This document shows, one piece after another, positions 14,802 to 23,184 of a stretch of 64,000 nt of DNA. The notes under the pieces were generated by a model, which searched no databases, was not told where the DNA came from, and saw only the letters and a program-made list of their open reading frames with translations. The first letter of the stretch is position 1, and every line of letters begins with the position of its first letter. The DNA lies in the NCBI RefSeq assembly GCF_024294805.1, contig NZ_JANCLU010000011.1:96894-160893 (forward strand), given 5' to 3'. Source of the DNA: Alsobacter ponti. Lineage in GTDB: Bacteria; Pseudomonadota; Alphaproteobacteria; Rhizobiales; Beijerinckiaceae. Both the position numbers and the translations under genes were made by a program.

Positions 14802-15512
14802 TCACCGATAGGACGAGGGGGCGCGATACCGAGAGAGGGCCTTTTTCACGGGGGCTGATGGCGGAGAAAATGCGACCTTGCTGCCATTCAGTAGTGGTTC
14901 GGGGCAGCGCCACGGGTTCCAATCTGAAACGACGTCGTAACTGTTAGCCAATTCAGAGATGTATTCCGCGATTGAAATCAGATCTAAAAATCTCTCAGTC
15001 ATCATTTCGCGCTTGTCGGAAATATTTTTATATTTATCCAGCAAATATTCATCTGTACTTACTAATATCCATCCCGCATACAGATGCGAAACATCCTTTT
15101 TCTCTCTCCACGTTCTCTTGAGGGTAGATTCATCCTGAGGAACAGCGTGTCCGTTGATCGTAGTGGCACCTTGCGAGGCCGATAAGACTAAGTGCCTCGC
15201 CTTTCGCATGCTCAACCGTGGGCATTCCGGATTGATTGCGAACTGGACTAGGTAGAGGAGCATGTCACCGACGAGGCATCCAGCTGGCATAGCGCGCCGA
15301 AGCGGCATCCACGAGCCATATATCTCGTTCATCATTAGGTCGTTCGCCGGAATTCCTTCCTGAAGACCTTCCTCAACTTGGGCCTTCATGCTTGAGATAA
15401 ACCCGCTCCGCTTAACGGATGAGTTGGGCCAAGCGAGCAACGCATGGAAGATCAGCCAATGATAAATTGAGAGATGGCCATCGCGATCGAGGATTGGCAG
15501 ATCGCGCCTCAT
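14802..15512 (-). CDS. AT-rich hypothetical protein coupled to the integrase
   Basis: 236 residues from ATG 15512, overlapping the integrase stop by four bases (ATGA). Codon use between about 14930 and 15200 is strikingly AT-rich compared with all neighbours. The sequence is soluble and mainly helical, with Trp-rich patches (WLIFHALLAWPNSS, WNPWRCPEPLL), no TM segment and no motif I recognise. A recently acquired gene translationally coupled to an integrase is often cargo such as anti-phage defence, but that is only a positional argument. Confidence 0.75.
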   Translation of the reverse strand: MRRDLPILDRDGHLSIYHWLIFHALLAWPNSSVKRSGFISSMKAQVEEGLQEGIPANDLMMNEIYGSWMPLRRAMPAGCLVGDMLLYLVQFAINPECPRLSMRKARHLVLSASQGATTINGHAVPQDESTLKRTWREKKDVSHLYAGWILVSTDEYLLDKYKNISDKREMMTERFLDLISIAEYISELANSYDVVSDWNPWRCPEPLLNGSKVAFSPPSAPVKKALSRYRAPSSYR

Positions 15513-16831
15513 TGGGACAGTTCCTCGACCCACTTGGCCCATGCAACGAGCGCGGCGCGCTTCTCGTCGGCGAAGCTGTGACGGTTGTAAATCCCAGCCA
15601 CCCCGGAAAGCGAACCACTGATGTGGTTGATCACCTTTTCAACCACGATCTGTGAGACGCCGAGCCGCGCCATATTCGTGGCCGCGGTGCGCCGCAAGTC
15701 GTGGAGGGTCCAGCGCGGCAACGGCTCGGCGTCCAGGTTCTCGCTCCGAAGGCGTGCCAAAACGAACCCGTCGAGCCGGCTCTTGGCCCGCGAATAGCCG
15801 CCGAGGGGCGTCGTGCCCGTGGTCGTGAAGACGAAACCCGCCCTTCCTTCGATCCGCGGCAGCTCTTTTAGGATCGCAACGACCGGTTCAGATAGGGGCA
15901 CCTCGTGCGCCTGGTCGTTCTTCGCCCGCTCGCGAGGGATCGTCCAAATTCGCCGACCGAGGTCGACCTCGCTCCAGCGCATCTCCCCGACCTCGTCGCG
16001 CCGCTGGGCGGTCAGCAGGAGCACCTTGAACAGGGGGCCGAAGGGCCACCCAATATCGTCGAAAGCCGCCAGGACGACCCGGAGCTCCTCGTCGGAGAGC
16101 ACCCGGTCACGCGAGCGCTCGACTGACGGCGCCTTGACGCCGGCCGCTGGCGACGCCTCGAGGATGCCTCGCTCTACGCACCACGAGAACATCCGGCGCA
16201 CCACCGCCAGAACGCGATTGGCGAGGATCGGCGCCCCCCTGTCGACGACGGAGTCGAGCAGTGCGATCACGTCGCGCCGGGTGATCGACTGCACCCGCCT
16301 TCCCTTCCAAGCCGGCAGCACGTCCACATTGAGGATGCGCTCAGTCTCCCGAGCCGAGCTGGCCCTCGTTTTGGTGCGCACGTGCCTCTTCAGGAATTCC
16401 TCTGAGACGTTGTGCATCAGGTCTGCGGTAGCGTTCCTCGCCGCCTTTGCGGCCGCGCGCCGCTCGTTCCTCTCGTCCGTCGGATCAACGCCCGCATGCA
16501 CCTTGGTCAATGCAGCGCGGCCGAGCTCCCTCGCCGTCGCGAGGTCGACCGTCGGAAAAGCTCCAAGGGTGTGCTTCCGGGGCCGCCCGTCGATTCGGAA
16601 CCGCACTGCCCACGAACGTGCGCCACTCGGCTGAACGATGAGGTAGAGGCCTGGCAGAATGCCGTCTGGGATTTCCCGCCGCGCCGGGCCCGGTTGTGCG
16701 GTTTCGACGGCTTTGGTCGTGAGGATTTTGGCCAACTGATTTTTCCGAGCCGGACCAACTGATGCCTTTTCCGGGTAACATATGGGTATCAGGAGTCGCC
16801 GTCTAGGGGTGTCCAAGCTTGTCCGCGACAC
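15509..16831 (-). CDS. int: Tyrosine recombinase (integrase)
   Basis: Up to 440 residues if the GTG at 16831 is the start; a TTG about 30 codons in is possible, since the family normally begins near LAKILTTKAVE. N-terminal arm-binding domain (about 33-125, DUF4102 type), core-binding domain (about 135-235) and catalytic domain with Arg277 (TAQRRDE), His377-x-x-Arg380 (LHDLRR), His403 and nucleophile Tyr415. It lies 94 bp from attR and is read inward. It catalysed integration into tRNA-Lys and is apparently intact. Confidence 0.95.
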   Translation of the reverse strand: MSRTSLDTPRRRLLIPICYPEKASVGPARKNQLAKILTTKAVETAQPGPARREIPDGILPGLYLIVQPSGARSWAVRFRIDGRPRKHTLGAFPTVDLATARELGRAALTKVHAGVDPTDERNERRAAAKAARNATADLMHNVSEEFLKRHVRTKTRASSARETERILNVDVLPAWKGRRVQSITRRDVIALLDSVVDRGAPILANRVLAVVRRMFSWCVERGILEASPAAGVKAPSVERSRDRVLSDEELRVVLAAFDDIGWPFGPLFKVLLLTAQRRDEVGEMRWSEVDLGRRIWTIPRERAKNDQAHEVPLSEPVVAILKELPRIEGRAGFVFTTTGTTPLGGYSRAKSRLDGFVLARLRSENLDAEPLPRWTLHDLRRTAATNMARLGVSQIVVEKVINHISGSLSGVAGIYNRHSFADEKRAALVAWAKWVEELSQ

Positions 16832-16924
16832 TTACGGACAATCACGATTCATGACGTTGAATCAGCGTGTTAATTGGACGATTTTTGCCCGGGAATGTCC
16901 GGCACTGTCGCGGGCCGGCTTGCA

Positions 16925-16973
16925 ACTTTTAATCAGTAGGTCCTGGGTTCGAGTCCCAGCGCGCTCACCACCT
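16925..16973 (+). repeat. attR, 49-bp direct repeat of the tRNA-Lys 3' part
   Basis: Exact copy of 1963-2011. It lacks the 5' half of the tRNA, so it cannot be a functional tRNA and marks the right junction of the element with host DNA. Confidence 0.95.
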
Positions 16974-17083
16974 CAAGAACATCCCGAGATCTTTCAATAT
17001 GTTCCGAGGTGGTGGGACACTGCTTGCACGAGCGGCGGAGGAATTCTTGTCCCCACTCAGCCTAGCCTTTGTGCTTCGTGGAA

Positions 17084-17620
17084 CTAAGGCGAGCCGCGCC
17101 TTCGAAGCAGGATCGCCGAGAGCTGCCCCCGCCCAAGCGTGGCCCCGACTTCCTCGAACGCGAAAAACGGGATCAGGCTCACGGCCAGGATAATCCCCAC
17201 GATGACCCGCGCCAGGATGCCGCCGTTTCCGAATTGCGGGATGCTGCTGGCCAACGTCTTGCCGTGGATGGTCCCCACCAGAACTTTCTCGAGCGTGTCG
17301 ACGACAATGAACAGGATGGCGAAGGCGATCGACTTGAGAACGATCTGCACGACCAGCGGGTGCGATCTCACGGGGGAATCAAAGCGGATGTTTTCGGCGA
17401 CCACCATGACCTTGGCCAGAACGAGAGCGTTGACCAGGCCAAGTCCCCAACTCTCGAACGGAATGTCGTAGGTCGAGAGAACGACATACTGGTGGAGCTC
17501 GAAGAGAAGGAACATCGCCCAGAGATAGAGGAACAGGATCGTGAAGCGGATGGCTTCATGCCGGGCCCTCTCCTTCAGGTTCCGCGCAGGTGAGTGAGCC
17601 TCGGTGGGCTGGGACTGCAT
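17084..17620 (-). CDS. Four-TM membrane protein at the end of the glycyl-radical gene series
   Basis: 178 residues with a short basic N-terminus (residues 1-20) and four hydrophobic helices at about 24-50, 58-78, 88-112 and 133-157; Glu and His residues lie inside or next to the membrane (LFELHQYV, VVAENI, FFAFEEVG). It resembles PsiE-type phosphate-starvation membrane proteins in layout, but the match is weak. It starts 46 bp after the activase stop on the same strand, so it may be the last gene of the operon, or a bystander. Confidence 0.75.
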   Translation of the reverse strand: MQSQPTEAHSPARNLKERARHEAIRFTILFLYLWAMFLLFELHQYVVLSTYDIPFESWGLGLVNALVLAKVMVVAENIRFDSPVRSHPLVVQIVLKSIAFAILFIVVDTLEKVLVGTIHGKTLASSIPQFGNGGILARVIVGIILAVSLIPFFAFEEVGATLGRGQLSAILLRRRGSP

Positions 17621-17666
17621 CAGCCGGGATCTCCGTCCTCGTACCGCTTCATGGGAAGCTCATACA

Positions 17667-18608
17667 CTACAGCGCGGGAGCCCTGCCGAAAGACTCCGCG
17701 ATGATGGCGCGCAGCCGTTCCAGCGTTTCCTGGGCCGGGGGACTGAAATCCTGCAACTCGTAGACCTTGCCCAGAAAGCCGTATTTCGACGCGCCGAACC
17801 GGTGGTAGGGCAGCAACTGGTAGTCCACCACGTTGGCGTGCGGACGAATGAACGCCAGCACCGCGCGAATGTGCTCCTCGTCGTCATTGACCCCGGGGAT
17901 GAGCGGCGTCCGCGCGATGAACTTCGTGTCCGGAAACGTCTCGTAGGCCTTCTTGAAGTTCGCGAGGATGCGGGAGTTGTCCGCTCCGGTCCACAGCTTG
18001 TGGCGGACGGGGTCGGTCAGCTTGTGGTCGTGCAGCATCACGTCGACATGATGCAGCACCTTCTCCATGAACTCCCACGGGACGTTGCCTGCGGTTTCGA
18101 TCGCGGTGGAAATGCCCCGATTCCGGGCTTCCCGCAGCAGCGCCGCGCTGAAGTCCGGTTGAAGGAGGCATTCTCCGCCGCTCAGCGTGATGCCGCCGCC
18201 GGACTCGCGATAGAACGTGCCGTCCTGCTCCACTTCCTGGAGCACTTCGTCGACGGTCATGCTGCGCCCGAAGAGCGAGATCGCGCCCGCCGGGCACAGC
18301 GCGGCCAGCTCTCCCCCGGCCTCGTGGGCGAGATCCCAGTTGACCCGGACCGTGTCTTCTCCCTCGACGACGTAGAACGCCCCTTCCGGAGCGGGCGCCT
18401 TCAAACAACGCCCGCAGGCCTTCGCGCCGATGCATTTGCGGCTGTCATAGGCGATCTCGGGCTTTGGTCCGATGCTTTCCGGATTGGAGCACCACTTGCA
18501 GTGAAGCGAGCAGAACTTCAGGAAGACGTTGGTGCGAATACCCGGCCCGTCATCGGTGCAGAAATGCTGGATATTGAGGACGAGCCCTCTCACGGCTTCA
18601 GCGCTCAT
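17667..18608 (-). CDS. Glycyl-radical enzyme activase (radical SAM)
   Basis: 313 residues from ATG 18608. GGGAG six bases upstream selects this start over the longer frame to 18713. The radical SAM cluster motif CxxxCxxC is Cys33, Cys37, Cys40. An inserted ferredoxin-like region carries Cys59, Cys65, Cys68 and Cys105, enough for one extra Fe-S cluster, fewer than the two of some activases. GGECLLQ and ETAGN motifs of the family are present. It makes the 5'-deoxyadenosyl radical that abstracts the Gly hydrogen of the enzyme encoded at 20669-23164. It overlaps the phosphofructokinase-like gene by 11 bp. Confidence 0.95.
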   Translation of the reverse strand: MSAEAVRGLVLNIQHFCTDDGPGIRTNVFLKFCSLHCKWCSNPESIGPKPEIAYDSRKCIGAKACGRCLKAPAPEGAFYVVEGEDTVRVNWDLAHEAGGELAALCPAGAISLFGRSMTVDEVLQEVEQDGTFYRESGGGITLSGGECLLQPDFSAALLREARNRGISTAIETAGNVPWEFMEKVLHHVDVMLHDHKLTDPVRHKLWTGADNSRILANFKKAYETFPDTKFIARTPLIPGVNDDEEHIRAVLAFIRPHANVVDYQLLPYHRFGASKYGFLGKVYELQDFSPPAQETLERLRAIIAESFGRAPAL

Positions 18609-19788
18609 GTCCCGCTCCCTTGTCATGGCCGAGGCAGAGCCCGATGGCGGCGGCGGTGCGCACGAGGTCGCCGTCGAGCGGCACCCGGCGCACGCGATTG
18701 AGCGCTTCCGCAAGCGGCACGCTGCCGAGATGCGGCGGCTGGAACGCCATCACGCTTCCGGGCCGACCCTGTTCGATGGCGTCCACGGCGCCCGCCCCGT
18801 AGGCGAGGCCGAGCTGCCGATCCAGAGCGGACGGCGTCCCGGTCCGCACGAGATGGTCGAGGTTCAGCGGCACGGTTTCGATATCGCACGAGCGCTGCAG
18901 CTCCAGCGCAAGCGCCTCCGCGACCGCTCCCGATCGGTCGATCACGCGCCCGCCCTCGCCGAAGCGCAGATCGGAGAGCGGCGACAAGCTCTTGCGCAGG
19001 CCCGACACCGGCGCGGCGGCCTCTCCCGGCGCCTCCCGCGACGTCGCGCCCTGGGCGACGACCACGAGCGAGGGGGGATGACCCTCGTCCCTTGCACGCC
19101 GCAGCATCCGCGCGACGCTCGGGATGTCGTAGGGGATTTCGGGGATCAGCACGGCGTCCGCCCGGGCGGCGAGTCCGGCCTGAAGGGCGAGCCACCCGGC
19201 TTCCGCCCCCGGCACCTCGACGACGGCCAGGCGGCGGACATCGCGCGCGGCGGCCCGGATGCGATCGAGCGCATCCGTCGCATAGCCCAAGGCGCTGTCG
19301 TAGCCGAATGCCAGGGACGTGACGGCGATATCGTTCTCGACCGACTTCGGGATGCAGACGATCGGCAACCCCTTTCGGTGCAGCCGGAAGGCGACGCTCA
19401 TGGCATGCGATCCCGTGATGGCGCTGCCACCGACCACGGCGATTACGGCCTTGACGCCGGCCTCGCTCAATCGCGCCAGCAGCTCATCCGAGCGGTCCAC
19501 TTCCTTGACGGCGTTGTCGGCCGTCACCGCCCGGATCCGGAACGGATCCCGGCGGGCGCCGGTCCCCAGTGCGCTGCCGGCGATCGGAAGGGCCTCGGCG
19601 GCCCGGCGGTCCAAGGACATCACCCCGCCATCGGCGTACTCTTCAGGAAAGAGGACGCCGTCGAAGCCGTCGTGAACTCCGACGACCTCCCAGCTGGCGC
19701 GCAAGGCGGCAAGCGTCGCTCCGGCGATGACGGCGTTGAGGCCGGGCACGTATCCCCCGCCGCACGTGATGGCAATTCGCTTGGCCAT
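18598..19788 (-). CDS. Phosphofructokinase-family protein with altered active site
   Basis: 396 residues with the overall layout of ATP/PPi-dependent 6-phosphofructokinases: a Gly-rich N-terminal loop CGGGYVPGLNAVI, and PKSVENDI where PFK has PKTIDND. The key residues differ. The GGDGS nucleotide/Mg loop is replaced by GGSAITGS (120-127), with no Asp. The catalytic Asp of TIDND is Glu151. So a normal phosphofructokinase reaction is doubtful; it may use another phosphate donor or substrate, or have lost catalysis. Between the SDR gene (20 bp) and the activase gene (11-bp overlap), it is tied to the glycyl-radical pathway. Family fold is likely, function unknown. Confidence 0.8.
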   Translation of the reverse strand: MAKRIAITCGGGYVPGLNAVIAGATLAALRASWEVVGVHDGFDGVLFPEEYADGGVMSLDRRAAEALPIAGSALGTGARRDPFRIRAVTADNAVKEVDRSDELLARLSEAGVKAVIAVVGGSAITGSHAMSVAFRLHRKGLPIVCIPKSVENDIAVTSLAFGYDSALGYATDALDRIRAAARDVRRLAVVEVPGAEAGWLALQAGLAARADAVLIPEIPYDIPSVARMLRRARDEGHPPSLVVVAQGATSREAPGEAAAPVSGLRKSLSPLSDLRFGEGGRVIDRSGAVAEALALELQRSCDIETVPLNLDHLVRTGTPSALDRQLGLAYGAGAVDAIEQGRPGSVMAFQPPHLGSVPLAEALNRVRRVPLDGDLVRTAAAIGLCLGHDKGAGHER

Positions 19789-19808
19789 GCTGGTCCCCCG
19801 TGCTCAGG

Positions 19809-20648
19809 CTATGCGCCGCGCGCAGCCTTCTGGGCGGCCTTCGCCTTCTCCTCCTCCATGCGCTGGCGGATGATCGGACGCAGGTCCTCGCCGAAGCCCG
19901 TCATCACGCCGCCGTCCACGTCGATGGCCTGGCCCGTGACGAGAGCGGCGGCATCGCTGGCGAGGAAGATGGCGGCCCCCGCGATATCCTCGGGCATGCA
20001 CCAGCGGCCGAGCGGAATGAGCCGCTTCGTCACCATCTCCCGATACTCCGGGGTGGTGTGCATCTCCGCGAGCGGCGTCAGGACCGCGCCCGGGCAGATC
20101 GCGTTGACGGTGATGCGGCTGTCCGCCAGCTCCCACGCGAGGTGCTGCGTCAGCCCGATGCCGCCATGCTTCGACGCCGTGTAGTCGGCGCTCCCGAAGA
20201 ACGTCATTCGCCGGCCGGCCAGCGAGTTGATGTTGATGATGCGTCCGCCGCCCTGCTTGGCCATCTGCGGGATGACGGCCTGACAGCACAGGAACACTCC
20301 CTTCAGGTTCACCGAGATCACGCGGTCCCATTGCTCCTCGGTGATGTCCTTGAGGAGCGACGGCGTCGACTCGATCCCGGCGTTGTTGACGAGAATGTCG
20401 AGAGCGCCAAACCGGGCCACGGTCGCCGCCACCATGGCGTCGAGTTCGGCCCTGGCGGTCACGTTGGCCTTGAAAGGCAGGGCGACGCCGCCTTCCGACT
20501 CGATCGTGCGCGCCGCGTCGGCGGCGCTGTCGAGGTTCATGTCGCTGATGACGACGTTCGCCTCCGCCTTGGCGAAGGCCCGGGCGATGCCGAAGCCGAT
20601 GCCCCGCGCCGAGCCCGTGACGATGGCGGTCTTTCCCTTGAGTTCCAT
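19809..20648 (-). CDS. SDR oxidoreductase in the glycyl-radical gene series
   Basis: 279 residues from ATG 20648; the longer open frame is a shadow of the upstream gene. Classical SDR: cofactor motif TGSARGIG (11-18), NNAG (88-91), and catalytic Ser142, Tyr156 and Lys160. Asp36 after the second strand favours NAD(H). An extra 25-residue charged C-terminal tail (RQRMEEEKAKAAQKAARGA) is unusual for the family. Separated by 20 bp from genes on both sides, it is firmly in the operon. It probably oxidises or reduces an alcohol/ketone made or used by the glycyl radical enzyme. Confidence 0.9.
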   Translation of the reverse strand: MELKGKTAIVTGSARGIGFGIARAFAKAEANVVISDMNLDSAADAARTIESEGGVALPFKANVTARAELDAMVAATVARFGALDILVNNAGIESTPSLLKDITEEQWDRVISVNLKGVFLCCQAVIPQMAKQGGGRIININSLAGRRMTFFGSADYTASKHGGIGLTQHLAWELADSRITVNAICPGAVLTPLAEMHTTPEYREMVTKRLIPLGRWCMPEDIAGAAIFLASDAAALVTGQAIDVDGGVMTGFGEDLRPIIRQRMEEEKAKAAQKAARGA

Positions 20649-20668
20649 GGTGCCCTCCTCGCGGCCTG

Positions 20669-23164
20669 TCAGGCCGCCTCCTCGGTGCGTGCGATGATCT
20701 CGGCCTGCTGCATCGGAGAGAGATCGACGAAGTAGGCCGAATAGCCGGCGATGCGGACGACGAGGTCCCTGTATTTCTGGGGGTCCTTCTGGGCCGCGAG
20801 CAGCGTCGAGCGATTGATGATGTTGAACTGGACGTGCCAGTGCTTCAGTTCGGACCAGGTGCGGATGATCTGCATGAGGCGACGCGTGCCGGCCTCGCCC
20901 GCCACGTTCGCGGGGCTGAACTTCATGTTGATGAGGTCGCCGCCCTTCTCCCGGAAGCTGCGGTCGCGAGCCGCCGCGATGGAGGCGAGCGCCACCGTCG
21001 GGCCCTTCACGTCCATGCCGTGGGACGCGGAGATTCCCTCCGACAGATACTCTCCCGCCAGGCGGCCGTTCGGGGTCGCCCAGGTCACCTTCCCGAATGG
21101 CACGTGGAAGGTGATGGGGATTTGCCGCAGCAGGAACGCCTGGTTGTGCGGCTTGGGATGGGCATTGAGATAGCCGAGCAGGACGCGCTCGATCTCGAAG
21201 CCGATCGCGTCGACCCACGCGATCCCGTTGCCGTATTTCGGCGCGCCGAGGCACATCTGGCGGGTGGCCTCATGCCCCTCCCAGTTGGCCTCCAGGGCCG
21301 TCAGCAGCTCGTCCCAGCTCAGCGCCTTCGTATCGAAGACGAGATGCTTCACCGCGGCGAGGCTGTCGATGGCCGTCGCCTTGCCGATCGCCTCGAAGGT
21401 GGAGTGATCGATGCTCCCCTCGAACCATTCGCCATGGGTGTGCAGATCCCGGCACTCGGCCATGGCGAGGTCGTGCAGCATCGATGTCGCGGGCGCCGCG
21501 AAATAGGACGGCTTCAGCTTCATCGCCATGTGCTGCTGCGTCAGCACGTGGGGCGCCAGATGGAGCAGCTGGCCGCGGAAGGCCTCCCACACCTGGTCGA
21601 AGCTCGTCCATGCGCGGGGGTCTCCCGCGTCGACGCCGAACTGGATGTCGTGCAGGACCTTCAGCCTGCCGCGGCGGAAGGTCATCTCGGTCACGGAGCC
21701 GTAGTTGATCCCCCCGCCCGCGGTGACGTTGGTCTCGCGGTTGGGCAGGCGGTTTTCGCAGCAGCCGGAAATATTCCAGTCCAGGGCCTCCTTCAGCGTG
21801 GCCCCGTTGGCGAGATAGAACGGAATGACCATCTCGTCGTTGAGGAGCTTGGGGTACCCCTTGCCGTCCTTGATGCACTCGACCACGTGGTGCAGGAAAG
21901 CGTCGGGCGTTCCCGCATGGATGCGCACGCAGGTGTCCGGGGCGGTCAGCTGGAGAGGCCGCATCGACTCCAGGATGAGGTAGGACAGCTCGTTCGTGGC
22001 GTCGTGACCGTCCGAATTCTGGCCGCCGACACACACATCCGGGAATTGCGAGAAGCCCTCGGTCCCGGCGGCGGCGACCGGGTTGAGCTTGATCTCCGTG
22101 ACCTGCGACATGTTGAGCCACAGGCACTGGAACAGCTCCATGGCGCGCGCCTTGTCGATCCGGCCGGCGTCGAGGTCGGCCTTGTAATAGGGCCACAGAT
22201 ACTGATCCATGCGCCCCTGCCCCATCGCGCTGCTGGTCTGCTCGATGCGGTTGAAGAGCTGCCCCCACCATTGCGCCTGCACCGCCTCGTGGAAGCTGCG
22301 GGCGGGGTTTTCGGGCACCCAGTCGCAGATTGCGGCGATGTCCAGCAACTCCCGGGCCCGGGCAGGGTCTCGGGCGGCGCCGGCGAGCTCGCGCGCCTTG
22401 GCGGCATAGCGCCGCGACCAGGTGGTCATCGCCTCGCAGGTGAGGATGACGGCTTCGAGGAAGGGGCGCTTGCCGATCTGGTCTCGCGGCTCGGAGAGAG
22501 AGGCCAGCTTCGCTTCCGCCTCCTCCCGGATCTGCCTGACGCCGCGCGTCAGGATCTTGGTGAAGTCCGGCGTCCAGTTCTGCGAATGCCGCATGGGCGA
22601 CGTCGCCATCACCACGCAGGTCATCATGATGATGTTGTTCGGGTCCGGCCCGTAGAGCTTGAAGCGTGTCTCCTCGGGAAGGCTTTTGACGAAGTTGCTG
22701 GCGTAGTCCCGCCCCTTCCAGAACGGCGTGAGAACCTCGTTGATGATCTTCGCGTCTTCGTCCGTGACGATGACTTCGCCGGTCTTCCCCTTGTTCTTGC
22801 GGAACATCTCGACGCCGGCGGGCATCACTTCGCCGTCGAGCTCCGGATAGACCATGCCCCAGCGGCCCAGCCAGTCGTGCGGACGTCCCACGATGAGCTC
22901 GTCGTCGAGAATGGTCACGGTCGACTTCTCGGCGTAGGCCTTCAGCGCCTTGGCCCACCGAAGCACCAGCGGATCCCGCTCATTGGCCTTGAACGCCTCG
23001 GTGAACAGGACCGGGCGCTCGAGGGCGACACGGGGCGGGCCATAGCCGCGGATGCCTTCGTAGAGCCTGAGGACTCGCTCCGTCACCTCGCCGTTGAGGG
23101 ACTTCGCGCCGCTGGCGATGGCCTGTTCCTGGCTGGAGAGCGCTGGCGCAAGGGCTTCGGACAT
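20669..23164 (-). CDS. Glycyl radical enzyme (PFL superfamily), unknown substrate
   Basis: 831 residues with the two diagnostic sites: the thiyl loop ISGCCEN (Cys468, Cys469, Glu470) and the C-terminal radical box RIAGYSAYF with Gly807. The GCxE form with Glu470 is that of dehydratases, lyases and decarboxylases of the family, not of pyruvate formate-lyase, which has CC without that Glu. This enzyme has both, a GCCE motif. Length and N-terminal sequence fit the non-PFL branch. It needs anoxia and the activase at 17667-18608. GGAGG precedes the ATG. Neighbours (CMD-domain protein, SDR, PFK-like protein) match no characterised glycyl-radical pathway I know, and no microcompartment shell gene is present. 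Confidence 0.95.
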   Translation of the reverse strand: MSEALAPALSSQEQAIASGAKSLNGEVTERVLRLYEGIRGYGPPRVALERPVLFTEAFKANERDPLVLRWAKALKAYAEKSTVTILDDELIVGRPHDWLGRWGMVYPELDGEVMPAGVEMFRKNKGKTGEVIVTDEDAKIINEVLTPFWKGRDYASNFVKSLPEETRFKLYGPDPNNIIMMTCVVMATSPMRHSQNWTPDFTKILTRGVRQIREEAEAKLASLSEPRDQIGKRPFLEAVILTCEAMTTWSRRYAAKARELAGAARDPARARELLDIAAICDWVPENPARSFHEAVQAQWWGQLFNRIEQTSSAMGQGRMDQYLWPYYKADLDAGRIDKARAMELFQCLWLNMSQVTEIKLNPVAAAGTEGFSQFPDVCVGGQNSDGHDATNELSYLILESMRPLQLTAPDTCVRIHAGTPDAFLHHVVECIKDGKGYPKLLNDEMVIPFYLANGATLKEALDWNISGCCENRLPNRETNVTAGGGINYGSVTEMTFRRGRLKVLHDIQFGVDAGDPRAWTSFDQVWEAFRGQLLHLAPHVLTQQHMAMKLKPSYFAAPATSMLHDLAMAECRDLHTHGEWFEGSIDHSTFEAIGKATAIDSLAAVKHLVFDTKALSWDELLTALEANWEGHEATRQMCLGAPKYGNGIAWVDAIGFEIERVLLGYLNAHPKPHNQAFLLRQIPITFHVPFGKVTWATPNGRLAGEYLSEGISASHGMDVKGPTVALASIAAARDRSFREKGGDLINMKFSPANVAGEAGTRRLMQIIRTWSELKHWHVQFNIINRSTLLAAQKDPQKYRDLVVRIAGYSAYFVDLSPMQQAEIIARTEEAA

Positions 23165-23184
23165 GGAGAATCCTCCGTGCGTGG

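Larger units (their letters stand above)
1963..16973. mobile_element. Integrated 15-kb phage-like element in tRNA-Lys
   Basis: Bounded by the 49-bp att repeats. Gene content from right to left: tyrosine integrase, AT-rich unknown gene, AlpA/excisionase-like protein, three replication or recombination genes including a RuvC-like nuclease and a RepA-like ATPase, serine recombinase, terminase small and large subunits, two unknown proteins, tape measure protein, single receiver domain, XRE repressor with a divergent small operon, and two left-end genes. Portal, capsid, head protease, tail tube and lysis genes are not recognisable, and there is no room for them. It is therefore either a decayed prophage or a satellite-type element depending on a helper. 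Confidence 0.9.

Noticed and set aside
16966-17014. CACCACCT/AGGTGGTG inverted repeat spanning the attR edge
   Set aside because: Arms are only 8 bp and 33 bp apart, and half lies in host DNA; probably chance.
20669-23164. Pyruvate formate-lyase
   Set aside because: The thiyl loop has Glu two residues after the first Cys (GCCE), as in lyase/dehydratase/decarboxylase members, and the neighbours are not those of PFL.
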